Part shown: in pieces, positions 24,622 to 39,600 of the stretch | Layout of the letters: each line of letters begins with the position of its first letter | Numbering within the stretch: the stretch's first letter is position 1 | Assembly: GCA_012932295.1 (NCBI GenBank) | Contig: JAAONU010000001.1 | Span: 26,326,550 to 26,390,549 of the forward strand | Length of the DNA stretch: 64,000 nt | DNA from: Cyclina sinensis | Taxonomy: Eukaryota > Mollusca > Bivalvia > Venerida > Veneridae | Reading direction: 5' to 3' | The notes under the pieces: model-generated | Seen by the model: only the letters and a program-made list of their open reading frames with translations | Databases searched by the model: none | Told to the model about the DNA's origin: nothing | Position numbers and translations under genes: made by a program

Positions 24622-27600
24622 TTAGTTTTCTTTCTTAATATTCAGGCGGTCATGTTCTGCAAGCTGCCTCAATGCAAAGAGTAACGTGTCAGGGAAATGG
24701 TGTGCGATCATACGCTGACTCAGTACAATCTCTCGGAATGTCTGGCAGTCTGTCCACTCTGCATAATATTCTGGTTGTACGTTATACGGCCTGCAAAAAT
24801 AACCAAGTTTGTTAGTGAACAACTTTATTTCAAATGAGTAATCCAGAACAATAAACAACATGCCAATTGGCATAATTTATATCGTCTGCAATAAAATGTT
24901 CAGAACTTTTGGGATGTGGGTTTAAAAATTAACTCTTTTTTAAATATAAATGCATAATTTTGGAAAAAATACTCCCAAACTATATAGATGAGTAGTGTTT
25001 ATGAGAATGAAAGTTTGGTCATGAAATATTTTACTTTAGATATCTTTAACCCTCCACCTATAGCAGAACACTATAACATGTCACATGGGGGGGAAACATA
25101 ATTATAACATCGTGAAATTTGCGCTACTTCTGTTTTTTACTTACACTTTGAACAAAACCTTTTTTGCGATGTCAACATTGAACAAACAAGTGACATAAGC
25201 TTTTTAATTTAATTTTAGTTGCCAGTGATGATAAACTGTTCATGACATACTGTACTAGCGATACAAGATGTTTCAAGATTTCAAGATTTATTTCAAAATA
25301 CATGTGGGCAATATGCCCATGAATATACAGTGATAATAATCTCACATAAATACACTATATAAACACTATGTCAAGGTCAGTGTGTCCAAGTTGTATATAT
25401 AAATAGCACAGAAATAGACATCATACAGTACAATGTATATGAGACAAAAGGAACAAGAATGTACAGGACAGTATAGGATAAATCAAGTACCAGCTTTACA
25501 AACAATACATATTTGTGTTGAGTCCCATTAAGGTCCCTCCATTGGTGAAGGATAATAAAGGTGGCTGTCAGCTTAAGTTGTTGATTCTTGTATTATCTAT
25601 ACTTATGACCATCAGTATTGAAACATTCAGTACAACTGACCTGGACTGAAGAGAGACTTTCAGTTATCCTGGGTTCTTGGATTACTGATACTAGAGTTAC
25701 CAAAGTTTCACAGCAAATGTAATCATGTCTTAATTCCAAATGCAGGAAGTGTTCCAAATGTAACTGAGGCAATCATCGGACATTTTCTTGTCATTAGATA
25801 TGCAAACAAAATAAGGTCATCCTATTCAGCAGCAATACTAAAACTGAGCTGTCAGCAAACTGTTTTTCCTTCTAGAACAAGTGCAGACTATATGATCCAT
25901 TTGTACATACATGCAGTCTTGCCATGGTCTACACTGTTCACTGAATACAAAAAATGTTTTTAACTGATACCAATCAGTCTGTCCCAACTGAATTATAGAC
26001 AATGCCATTCAAGAAAGTCTGCAGGGTAAAGAAATTTCAAATTACAAATTTCAGGAATCCTGTGAGACAAAAGTTTCTAAAGAATTTTTCCAAAGCTAAA
26101 TTAAACAATCATATTTTACTGTAAAGAAGTCCTACAAACTAAAATGTATTGACAAACCTCTGATGGTCCTTCTTTTCTAGAACATGTAGTATCTGACCAG
26201 GTGGGAGGAGAGGTTCAAAAGTAGCAAGAATCTTTTCCTTCTCCTGCACTTCTTCTTGTATATACCTCTGTAACAGAAAATTGACATATGAGCTATGCTG
26301 TGAAGAAAGAGTTTATGAGCTATGCTGTGAAGAAAGAGTTTATGAGCTATGCTGTGAAGAAAGAGTTTATGAGCTATGCTGTGAAGAAAGAGTTTACATC
26401 TTCTGTTATGTAAGTTTCTGTCTTATCTTTGCAAAGAAAATATGTAAACAAATAATGATAAATAAAATAAATGACATTGTCCACAGCATTACAATTTACA
26501 ATCTAGATATAAGAAGCACATACAGAAATATATACAAAGAACCCACTTCCTGAACTGTTCAAGATGCAACCACTGGTCCTGTCAGTTACTAGAACACTGT
26601 ACAGCCCCTCAGACATTCACAGTAATTTTGTTGTTTTATTTCAACTCAAATACAACTATCTAATCTTGTTTTAATTACAGTAAAGTCTTGCTATTAAGAC
26701 CACTTTGGGGACCTGGGAGAAGTGGTCTTATTATCGAGTCGGTCTTAATTCCGAGACCCGTGCTTGCCTTCAATCAATTTCTCATCTGTTGTAAAGGGTT
26801 ATCATTAGCTACAATAACCTTGTTGAAAAGGTAAATTATGGAAAAATACTAACTAATGGCATCAATTTTATTCTACAAAAACATGATATTTTTTCACATA
26901 ATTTTCATGTTAGTGCGACATAAAATGAATTAAAACTCGAAATTATACAGTGCAAGTTTTCTTTCAAGCTGTTTTCATAATTAGCAACACTGAAATCCTA
27001 CTGTACACGATTTATTTTTGACCGTTTTTCACTCGTAGCCGTGATAACATACCTATCCGAAACTGGGCATTATTAACACCTATTTCGTCTTTCATAACGT
27101 ATTTCTTTGTTCTGCATTTAATTAATCAGTACCATTTTTATGATACAAACATTGAAGTATATAATAACTTTCCTTTAAATTACTAATAGCCTTAAGTTTA
27201 TTAATATTATTTTTTATAAATTGTTGAAAGAGTTTATTGTACCACAAATCGTTCACACCTTGATGACGATTGTCGTATTTTGTTGTTTATTGGTGATAAT
27301 TGGTGACACGTGTCATTTTAGTAAATAGTTAATGGTTGTCTTATGGGGTCCCACTTTCATTGTAAAATGGGAATTCGGACCCGAAAAAAGTGGTCGTAAT
27401 ACGTAGTAGCGGGTCGGTCGTAATATCGGACCTTACGACCATTGAATTATATAGCAAAAAAAGTCAGGACCGGTAAAAAGCGGTCGTAATATCGATTTGC
27501 CCGCAAAAAAGGGTCGGTCGCAAAGCAAGACTTTACTGTACTACTAAGCCACACCTATTGTTCATATATGCTACCTAGTACATAACTTTGCTCAAGCTGG

Positions 27601-30600
27601 GATTCAAAACCAAGATCTAGGAAACAAGATATGACTACTCTTTCCACTTAAGTTAACAAGGCTATTGGATTACGGTTACTTAATGTCTGACTTCTGACAT
27701 ATTTCCCTGTTCACACTGCACATCCTTAGAACTGTGTACAATCTTTCTTGGACATTTAGATCCAGACTGCTCATTGACTAGAAGACTAACATCTGGTATA
27801 GTTATTTTTTGGTTCACAAGGAAATCTGCATCTTGCCTTGTTCCCTAATGGAATACCATTTTGCAAGTCTTCAACAGAAACTTTGAGTAGAATACTACAG
27901 TTAAAAATTAAAGCTGACAGTTCCATCACCTAAATCACAGAATATCATAATGCAAATAAATTGAAGCACTCTTGTAATTTTTAGTACTAGCTGTTTTAAT
28001 GATCAATATAATTACTTACATCAAACCATTTAGCACTTTCAACCCCACTGCTATGTTCATCTGAGAAATGCTCAAAGTCAGCTGTCCCAAAAAGTTTGGT
28101 CCACATCTTTCCAGCTATGATCTGGTGCTTTAATTAAAAAGTAAATGCTTGCTTCACAAAGATGTGTGTCACCATGTACTGGCACTTCCTTTAAAGTTAT
28201 ATTAGTGGTCAAAGTGACAACAAAAGTTAAGAATGAACTAGATGCTGTTTTCTTGCAGGAAGAAAATGTACCGGTATGTTGTATATCTCCCCCTCCCCCC
28301 ATCCCCATCCCCCAATACACCCACAGACTTGGGCCACAGAAAATGTAAACATGCATAACTAGATTTCCCCCTAACACTTTATTGCTGGAGCCAGCTAGTA
28401 GACATTCTAAAGAGACTGAAGCACAGAAGAGTTTTTTTCAGGGTATATGGTACAGTATTAGTACAAAATTAAAGCATTATGTACAAGACTTGTGGTAGTA
28501 AAAATACTGACCTACTGAATGGAAGCTGGAACTTTGACCTTTGAACAAGTGAAACAAAAAAAAATAGAGAACATCTACTGGTCCTGACCAATCTGCCCAT
28601 GAAGCCTGAGGAACCTGTGACAAATTATTCTGCACTTATTGAACAGAAATAAATGTTTTTTTTCTGTTTAAGGTCTCTGTGACCTTGATTTTTGAACTAG
28701 TGACCCCAAAAAGTATAGGGGTCATCTACTGCTCATTGCCAAAATGCCTTTTGAAGAGCCAAGGCCAAAGCATTTACAAGTTATCAATCTGAAATCATGT
28801 TTTCAGGTGGCTTGGACCCTGACCTAATAACCAAAAAAAAAACTGTAGCAGTAATCTACCAGTAATGATCTACTTTTCCATCTAGTTTTAGATGCCTAGG
28901 CCCAAGTGTTCTCCACTTTTTGACTAGTAACCCTTTTGCTTGCCAATGTCACACTGACCTTGACCTTTGACTTACTTATCCCTTTAACAATAGTGGTTAT
29001 CAACTGGTCATGACCAACCTGGCTATGAACTTTGAGGAACCTGGGTCCAGTATTTACGAGTATCCACATAGGAGGAGTTGCACTGATAAAAGATAAAAAT
29101 CAAAATCTATAAAGTCCCATAACTCGTACAAAAATCAGTGAAGTTGAAAATTGTGTCAATATGCACAACTACACTAGGTACTGAACATTTCTGTGGGGTT
29201 TAATAAAAATCTTATGAAGAATGTAGGAGGAGTTGTGCTGACAAAAGATAAAAATTAAAATCTAAAATGTCCCATACTACACTAGGTACTGAACACTTCT
29301 GTAAAGTTTTATCAAATTCCAATCATGCATGTAGGAGGAGTTGTGCTGACAAACTTTGTGACATACATCCATCTAAATAGCCAGCATAAAATCATCTCCC
29401 TTCCTCTATGTGGGAGGAGACATAATAATTGCAAACTGATGTATACTTTAAAAAGAAACATGAAAGAAATATCATAGACATTTTACCATTTATTAAAACA
29501 TTATTATTTTGTTGTTCCAATTTTGCTTTCCATTTGTACCAGAATCACTAACTGTGAGCATGAACATTATTCCATTTGGCCTGTGATACAAAAAATAAAA
29601 TCACCTGATTAACCTTAGAGTAAATAAGATAGATTAGTCTATGGTAATGGCACAGAGTTATACAAAAGTTGTAAAGGTAAAGTCAACTTAACAATGCTAT
29701 ACAACTAATGTCTTGACTACAGGTCCTTCAATTTCAGAAAAGATTTTTAGGATTTTCTTCTATATGACTTTTGTAAAAAACAATGACCTATGGGGTTGAG
29801 CCAATAGTGATCCCAGGAACATAATAATGAGCAATCTTAGTAGAAGTCTCCTAGATAATGCTACAAACCAAATTTCAGAGCTTTAAGTTGCTAAAGTAAC
29901 AAGAGTTCTGCATGGAGTGGAATTCTATAAATAAATTTGGTAGTGCTTCGTGCAAGGAAAATCCATGCTAAGTTTCATCAACTTTTGCCCAGCACTGTAA
30001 GAGGAGACATTGTTTAAAGCAAGCAGTGGGCAATGGGTGAAAGGGTATCACAATAGCTCACACTGAGCATCTGCTCAGGTGAGCTAAAAAGATCATAACA
30101 AAAGTTTTTACTTTAATATACTGATTGTCAGAAAGTTTTACTCCAAATGAGTGATGCTGATCATGGTAAAATCTGTTTTGACTTTCACAGTCAACAATTA
30201 AATCTACAACTATATTGAAAGGTATTTTTATCAAAATCCATGTTAGAAGTGAAGGAAGTGTTTACTATATCTAATTTACTTGATTTCTGACATTTTCAAT
30301 ATTTATCATGACTGTCACATAGCTTAGAAATTTTCAACAAGAATAACACTGAAGATGAAACTAACCATATATTTCCTTGTACAGTCAGATACACTCAATG
30401 TACTTTGGCATACTGCTTATATGATTATAGTATACATGTACAAGTAAATTTGATTTTGCAAGATTTAGCTGTTATGAATGGCTTTTGAATTGTTTTCATG
30501 TAATTCACAATGTCGTTCTTTTTAAATCTTCCTAAAGGCATTAGAGGGATTCAACTGATAATGAACACAATGATAAAAATGTAAAAAAAAAGAAACAAGT

Positions 30601-33600
30601 ACTTAATTTATCACCTCCCCACTTGTTCAAAAAATGCTGACTTGACTGATCAGTGTACAAAAACTGATTAGGCAGTTTGTTTTACTATTTTCAAGTTGAA
30701 TATAAGCTATAAAAATCATGGCAGTAATATTTTCATGATGAAACAGATATTTTATATCATATATGTAAGGACACACGGGATTGTATAATTTTATAACAGA
30801 TTTATAGCAAAAACATGTGTACAAACATGTTTAACAGAGAACTAAAGTGTACAAGTGTATATTTACATCACAGCCCTTAAGGGCAGAGCAGCAGTCCAGT
30901 GGTTAAGTGCAGAACTCACAGAGTCACAGGGTCACCAGTTCAATCCCTGGTCCTGCACTACTGTGTTTAAGATGGGACGTTTATCTGGGCTATACTGTAA
31001 ACATTTAAAAGAACCAGAAGTGGCTCTAGAATTGGATACTTTCTGTATTTTGCACTTTCCCTGACAACCTTAAATAACTAAACTCTTCAGGGATACATCA
31101 GTGAAATGGGAAACCAGAGATAACAGTTAATGTGACACTTACCTTAGGTAATGTACAGTTCTTTATAGCATTTAGAATATCAATCCTAAGCTGTATGGCT
31201 TCCACTAGACCAAGGCGAGGTACCACATCATAACCAAGGACAACAGTACAGATAAATTCTTCAGTGTATAACAGTAAACTCTCACTGTGACATATGAAAG
31301 GAAAAATCAAGGTATCAAAGAAGTGACAGCAAATTTGTATAAAATGCTAGGTTTAGTTTAAACGTTTTTAATTTAGATTGATTGGGAAGCAAATTCTTGC
31401 AACTTATATTAATCCCTCTCGATGACTGCTTGCTGGGTTCAAACCAGTACTCACACCAAAAGTGAGGAATGTGGAAAGTTGCTGTAGAGTCTATCACCTG
31501 GTGGGATTCGAACCAGCATCCTCGGGATCAGGAGTCCGGCAGTCTAACCCATCTACCATTGCTCCTCCAATATATGATGATATGACTTAATATATATTGT
31601 TATGTTATGCTTCAAACATCTTTAAATAAAGTGGGCATTTACAAGTCAACAATGTTTCATGTCAAGATGTTGATATTGTTCATATTGATGCCTTTGATCA
31701 TTCAACTTAATAAGCAATTTTGTCAAAAATTTTAAGTTAAAGAGGGACATAACTCCAAAAATACAGCTTTCAGAATAATGCCCCTTGAGTTACAACTGCC
31801 TCTTGTCATGATAAGCAAGCAGTCCAAGTTTCATATTGATATCTTTGATAGTTTTGAAATAATTTAACTTAATAAGCAATTTTGACAAAAATTGTAAGAT
31901 AAAAAGGGACATAACTCCAAAAATACAGCTTTCAGAATAATGCCACTTGTGTTATAAATGCATCTTGCCATGATAAGCAAGTATTCAATGTTATATATTG
32001 ATATCTTTTAAATTGTTTGAGTAATGGGCTACATTACAGTTTTTGCATGACGACAATTATAGCTTGACGTTTTCTTCAAAACAGACTAGCTACAAATTAT
32101 GACCTATCTACCTGACTAGTTCTCCAGGGACAGCAAAAGCAAAGCAGATGACATCCGGATACAGGGCTCTTAACTCTATTGCAAGCAAGGCTGCCACACC
32201 CCCTCCAAGACTGTGACCTGTTATTGCCAGCCTGTATCCCTGAAAAACAAGAGCCGGTCAAACTGGTCGATGCTCCCCGAATAGGTTTTGGACACAGAAT
32301 AGTGTGTCCATAAAGTCTTTGCCAAATTCAGCATAAAGATTATGTTATTGGTAGTTGCTGAAAAAGGTTAAAACTGTTTAAATATGCAATGAAGAATGTA
32401 AGACAGTTACCATTTTATTCTTTATTTTTTCATCAACTCAGACAGTGGCAGTCCTATCCAGACAGTGTCATGGTCACTGAAGTAGGCTGGTGACAGGTAA
32501 ACCAGAGGTTTTTGATACCTCAGAGTTTTGTCCTGGACAGAGTTAAAAGTGTAAAAATGAACAAAGGGCAATAACTAAAAAATTAGGCAATGCACAGTTA
32601 TGGTTATTATGCACTGCACTTCTACTCAATAAGATCTATCTACCTACAAAGTTTCTTGTTGATATTTCTTGTAGTTTCATAGTTATGTCCCGGACAAGAA
32701 AATGCGGACGGAAGGACATACAGACATATACGGACGGACATACAGACCGACAATCTACCTACAAGGTTTCTTGTTGATACCTCTTGTAGTTTCAGAGTTT
32801 TGTCCTGGACAGAGTTAAAAGTGTAAAAATGAACAAAGGGCAATAACTCAAAATTAAGGCAATGCAGAGTTATGGTTTATGCACTGCACTTCTACTCAAT
32901 AAGATCTATCTACCTACAAAGTTTCTTGTTGATACTTCTTGTAGTTTCAGAGTGATGTCCCAGACAAGAAAATGTGGACGGATGCACGGACGTCCATATG
33001 GACGGACAAAGCGGCGACTATATGCTCTCCCTTCGGGGAGCATAAAATGCATATTTTTCTGTACTCAGTTACAGAAAAACTGTTTCTTTTTTCTTTTAAT
33101 TAAAAATTTCATTCCTTGAATGTCTTATGATACACATGTGAAATTTTTTAAGTGCATAGATCTTTGAGTATAAACAATGCAGTGTCAAATGACTCATTTT
33201 ACATGGGGGTGTAAGATAACACTATCTTGCACTGGTACAAATACAAATATTTTGATCTAACAGACAAGAAAATTATTCCTATTAACCTACGAAACAGTAA
33301 TAGAATCATTTTACTCTGGTTGCTCTAAGCAGATGGAAAAAGACATATCCCATAAAAAACTTATGACAGCAATTTTACTTATGATCTGAATATTCTTTAT
33401 GACTCAAAATTATCAGGTCTGATCTGAATCAAATATCTAAATAAATGTGAGAAAATGTTATAAAACTCACCTCTGCTCTCTGGAAAGCCAGATCTAGTAT
33501 TCTGTCAGCAATTATTCTGTTACGTATATATTTAGCCGACTGAAGCATTCCGGTGTGAACATGACCTTCAACACCACCAACATAAACAGGTGCCCTCTCA

Positions 33601-36600
33601 ACCAATAAGTCTGTCAGTATATCCTGTAGAGGAGAAAAAAATTACTAAGGGCTTGTTGCTGCTACACTGAACCAAGTCTAATTAAAACATGTTTATTTGG
33701 TCTAGTCTTTTGTACTTGAGAAATCTTTTATCTTTAATACTCCATGGCAAAAGGTGCATTCTGCATGTGATATATTTATCATATTTCATTAATGAATAAT
33801 TCTTCTAATACAGTAAGCATTGTACATGCTGCGACCTCCTGTTTTCAGTGACTTTTGTGTTAAACCACTGCTTGAAATCCTGCCCAAATGTTTTTACCAT
33901 ATAATTACATTCCTTTAAATGACCTTTTTATAACGTGACCAGTGACTGCATAAAACTCGTCCTAACAAAAAACAAGACCTGCTCACAGACAGCATGCTCC
34001 ACTTTTCTCAGTGCTGGATAATAAATTATAAGTCGAGTCAAACAAGAGGCGGGGGGAGTCAACTACCTACATATTTAAAATAAAAAAAATAATTATAATG
34101 AAAAAAAAAAATTATGGGGCTAAAGCCGAGGGTGGGGGGAAGTACTTACCCATCCTATGTAAGTAAATAGTTTATTACTAGGCTTAAAAAGGTTTTTCCC
34201 TATATGTAAGTATAAACAAAATCAAGTGACCCCTGGGGTGGGGCTAACTTTGACCCCAGGGACATGGGTACCAATAATCTTTGCAGGGGCCTTGCTGGTG
34301 ATCAAGTATTCCAAGTTTGAATGGAATATCTTTGACACTTTTTGAGAAATGGACATTAACCAAGAAATTTTAAGTTGAAAAAGGGGCATAACTTTGCAAA
34401 AATAAATTTGAGAGTTATCTGCCCTTGAGAAATGGTGTTGCATTTTGATAGTGAACATTTATGCCTAATTTGAAGTAAACAGCTTTGACAGTTTCTGAGA
34501 AATGGACCTTAACAAAAAGGTTAACCAACGCCGATGCTGACAAGGGGGTCATGAAAATAGCTCCACCTTTTTTCTTCAAAAAGTGGAGCTAAAAAGCAAG
34601 AAAAAAAACCTGAAGAATAAGGGGTTGGAAAAACTTAGATTCAGAACATTCATCAACAGCTCAACATTTAAATAGTCTTTTCAAAACACTAAAATCTATT
34701 GAGAGACCATTCTTATAAGAGGCCACAGTTTGGCTGTCCCTTTTGTTGTCCCTTAAAACAATGTCGACTGTAAATCCTTTTTGTTAATGCAGGTTTACTG
34801 CAATAAAAACATAATACCCAATTTTTCAAAGAGACTACTATGTAGACATAGATGGTGGAGTGCTCGAAGTGCTTGCACTACTATCATTACATGACTAACA
34901 ATACCTTAAAAAGTTAAGTATCTAATAAAGTATACCATCTTATCATTACATACCTCTAGAGACAGTGTTCCTCTTATGGCAATTATCACAGATTTGGTTA
35001 CGTCATCAATACATACATAAAATGGAATTGCATAGACCTACAATATAAATGATAACTTATTTAATATGTTTAAAGGATGTTCCTAGTTGAGATATCTTCT
35101 AAAAGACTCCAACAATCCTGTCACTTCATCATTGTTCTGTTCTACCTTTTATACATGTATTTATTTCACAAAAACACAAAATCTTAACCACATTAAATTT
35201 GGGCAAGATAATTAAGCATGGGTGGTTTGATTTTATAACTAGGGTTTGTCTTGAGGAAATGCTTTTTATGTCATTTTATAAACACTGATGCAACTCAAAC
35301 AGCAGTAAACCAACCTCATTATGGAAAGATGCCAAGATTATATCATCCACAGAGCAGCCTGTTTGTAAACAGAAAGCAGCTGTGTTGGCTAGAAGCTTGC
35401 TGTCCTTCTCAATTTGTGGTGGAGGTTCACTCATATTCCAACTATGAGATATAAAGTAATATGGTACAAAGTGTACTTTTGCATAATATGAATGAAATCC
35501 GTGCAAATGTTTTCCTTTAAATGTGAAGAAATGAAATGTGGAGTTGAAAAGTGCCATAACTCTGACTAAATTTGAGGTCGAAAGGACCCTGTAGTTTCAT
35601 AAGACACATAAACAAAATATGAATGAAATCTGATATGAATACAATGTGACACAATCTCATAAAATGATCATAATCAATGACAACTACACAGAGCTCCCTA
35701 CAAAAGGGCTGCATACAGATAAAATGTCACAGACATTTCCTTGGTTGGCTGCAAAAGGAGAAATGTATGGGAGAAAGAACATTATCAACTCAAAAAATAT
35801 CCCTAAACCCAATTTTCTAAGTAATTTGGCATCTCATTATCTACAACAACAACTTGCAAGTGACATGTTTTTACAAACTGCTAAAGTTAAAACACAACAC
35901 AGTGACTCTGAGTCTTTAAGGAATTTCTGTAATGGATAACTTACATGAGATTTTTGCAATGAAAACTTACTTGAGATTTGGCATAAGTTTGCAGGTGGCC
36001 ACTACAGGATTGTTCAAACCAATGTAATAAAACCAACCATAGCTGCCAAGTGCATACTTCATGAAATGTGCAGCTTCACTGAAAGTCATCCAATCCTTAC
36101 GAGGAACACAGGGGGATAAAGCAGTTTTGTGTGGTTTAGATCTGAAATCATACAATTATCATACACAGTAATGCATTACTTCACTACAATTTAATAACTA
36201 TAAACAGTTTGACAAAGTTCACTCAAACCCAAAGTGCTCATTTGTTGAGCTATGACAATGGATCAAGTGAGATCATAAGCATTTACAGTGATGTTATCAG
36301 CAGTGTTTTCTCCCTCGGGTGGGGCCAATACTGACCCCAAAGCCATGATTTATAAGATTTTGGTTGAGGTTCACTAGATGATACTACAAACCAAATATCT
36401 AAGCTATAGGCTTTGTGGTTTCAGACAAGAAGAGTTTTAAAGTTTTTCTTTTCAAATGCCATGGCAATCTGAGTTCTGCAATGTAATTCCATGTTTTATA
36501 TAACTTTGAAAAGGGACCAAATAAGGATCATTTCTGTGAAGTTTTATTGCAACTGGTCCAGTTGGTATAGGAAGAGATTTTGTTTGAAGTTAATTGTGGA

Positions 36601-39600
36601 AGACAGACAGAAGATGGACAACAGACAAAAGAGCATACTAAAAGCTAATAAAAAATAGAAAAAGTAAACAATGTAATAACAATAAATATATTGGAGTTCT
36701 GCAGGCATGGATGATAACTGTACAATGTGAAGTGCTTTAGTCCAACAAGTATTTCTTCACACAGGACTTAAAGTGTTTTATGTTTTAAATGTGCTGTGGT
36801 TGCCCATTCCATACTGAACATCTACAGTAGGTGAATGACCTTTACCAAACCCTTTGATAACTGGGACAGAGAAACTACCACTATCTATAAAAGAATTATC
36901 TGAAGTGGATTTAGCTGTAGCAATTCTATAAAGAGTTAAAAATAAGGTGGTTCCAGTGTATTGCAAAACCTGAAATTACAAGACTTCTTAGCAGGCTAAT
37001 GATGAACAAAAACATTTGGCAGTATTGGTATTTATGAATAATTTAATGTACCATTTGAGATACTTCAATAATTGTGTATTTATAATATGATGTTGTATAT
37101 GTATAGGCAAAGACATTACATAGTTATGTGTCAACAAAGAGCTTACATGGTTATGTGCTGAGAAGTATAAAAGTCAACAAGGAGCTTACCTGGTTATGTG
37201 TTGAGAAGTATGTAAGTCAACAAAGAGTTCACATGGTTATGTGTTGAGAAGTATATAAGTGAACAAAGAGCTTACATAGTTATGTGTTAAGAGGTATGTA
37301 AGTCAACAAAGAGCTTACATGGTTATGTGTTGAGAAGTATATAAGTCAACAAAGAGCTTACATGGTTATATGTTGAGAAGTATATAAGTCAACAAAGAGC
37401 TTACATAGATATGTGTTAAGAGGTATGTAAGTCAACAAAGAGCTTACATGGTTATGTGTTAAGAAGTATGTAAGTCAACAAAGAGCTTACATGGTTATGT
37501 GTTAAGAGGTATGTAAGTCAACAAAGAGCTTACATGGTTATGTGTTGAGAAGTAAATAAGTCAACAAAGAGCTTACATGGTTATATGTTGAGAAGTATAT
37601 AAGTCAACAAAGAGCTTACATAGATATGTGTTAAGAGGTATGTAAGTCAACAAAGAGCTTACATGGTTATGTGTTAAGAAGTATGTAAGTCAGCAAAGAG
37701 CTTACATGGTTATGTGTTAAGAGGTATGTAAGTCAACAAAGAGCTTACATGGTTATGTGTTGAGAAGTATATAAGTCAACAAAGAGCTTACATGGTTATA
37801 TGTTGAGAAGTATATAAGTCAACAAAGAGCTTACATAGATATGTGCTAAGAGGTATGTAAGTCAACAAAGAGCTTACATGGTTATGTGTTGAGAAGTATA
37901 TAAGTCAACAAAGAGCTTACCTGGATATTTGTTGTGAAGTATATAAGTCAACAAAGAGCTTACATGGTTATGTGTTGTGAAGTATTTAAGTCAACAAAGA
38001 GCTTACATGGTTATGTGTTGTGAAGTATGTAAGTCAACAAAGAACTTACCAGGATATGTGTTGTGAAGTATATAAGTCAACAAAGAGCTTACATGGTCAT
38101 GTGTTAAGAAGTATGTTAAATTGCTATTGTCAAAAAACTAGGTTTCTTGGTTATAAATCAACAAAAAGAAAACTGATATTACTACTAAACTACTTACCTA
38201 AGTCTCCCAGAGAGAAGTGGGGCATCCACCACATCTAGTTGCTGCCGAGTGTTATGTTGTTTCTTGTACACTAGAATTAATCCAGCAAGTATGTCACTGG
38301 CCACCAATTCTTCTTCTTTCTACATAAAACAAAACCTTCATTACATTTGAAATTAAAAGCTTTATATCATACCTAAAATAAATGTTACTACAGTTGTAGC
38401 AGGATTGGTTAACATTATTGCTAATCTGACCTACTGATTTAAAGAGAACTCCTGGTAATAGCAAGAGAGATTGCAAAAGCCATCATGTTCAAAGTCTCCA
38501 GAAAGGATCTACTTTAATCATGGCAGGAGGTCTGATGATATATCACTGAATAAATGCTTTAATCTCACCATTTATGGGCATCATGGCCTTACAAAGGTTT
38601 TGATTCTTTCATGAATTTCAATCCTATTTGAACTCTAATTCATTATCTTTTTCTATTAATCATTTTTCCATTTCAAATTCAACAAATTTAGCATACATTA
38701 TCACACTACAGTGGCTAATCTTTAACTTGACTCCACTGTATTAAATAAGAACTGAAACAACTTGCCTGAAAGAACTGCATACACATTCTGGACAGAGTAG
38801 AAAAAACACGTTGATTTTCCTCTGCATTTAGACAGCAAAACACACCCTTCCATCTGAAATTATCAGTATTTACAAATAAGTATATGGACCATCTAGAAAC
38901 ATTCTTCAAAATTTCATAAAAAAACTCAGAGATCAATTTTTCTGTAGGCAACTTTCTTACACCAAAGTAAATTAGAGCTTATCACCCACACACTCCGTTT
39001 GGTCATAGGACAAGGCTTTGTAAGTAAAAGGGTTCATTGTAAAATTCTTGCATGGCAGTAGAGTGAACAAACATGCGTATGATGCTATTTTATTTTAAGG
39101 TATGATGTAATTAACAGAAAGTCATAAAAAGCAAATAACTAGGAAGGTTATATATATCTTACAAGTGACACACAGTCTCATCAAGGTGAACAAACATGCC
39201 ATGATATTTGAAAATCCTTCCATATACAGGTAGTTACGGCCTAAACAAGGTCTATAATAAAAAATTTTTACATTTGACAAGTCACTCTGACCTTGACCTT
39301 GTGACCTACGGATGCACACAACACACCATCTCATCTTGATGAACAAATATCCAACTTCAGGTATTACAAAATCCTTATTTGTATAGAGAAGTTATGGCCT
39401 GGACAAAGTATATCATCAGCATTTTTTACCTTTGTCCGGTGACTGTATCCTTGACCTTTGAGCTATTGACATTGACCTTATATGTGACATACCATCTCAT
39501 CAAGGTGAACAAATATGCCAAGGTATTTTTAAATCCTTCCAAGCATGGAGAAGTTATTGCAAAGTTTTTAAATCCTTCCATGTATGGAGAAGATACGGTC

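Noticed and set aside
26281..26553. 90-codon plus-strand frame with YELCCEERV repeated four times
   Set aside because: It is produced by the 27-bp intronic repeat (27 is divisible by three) and continues into AT-rich intron sequence.
27575..27665. Another tRNA-like segment on the minus strand (GGTTTTGAATCCC)
   Set aside because: Only a weak B-box-like motif is visible and the A-box is too degenerate to support a call.
28078..28377. 99-codon minus-strand frame with Gly-rich segment
   Set aside because: It overlaps DAGLB exon 13 in a different frame; the C/T-rich run at 28288-28315 gives the Gly stretch.
32240..33470. DAGLB intron 10 as an intron created by the E4 element (introner)
   Set aside because: E4 covers 801 of 1,231 bp and does not reach the donor. 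The flanking boundaries lie at conserved positions of the lipase domain, so insertion into an existing intron is simpler.
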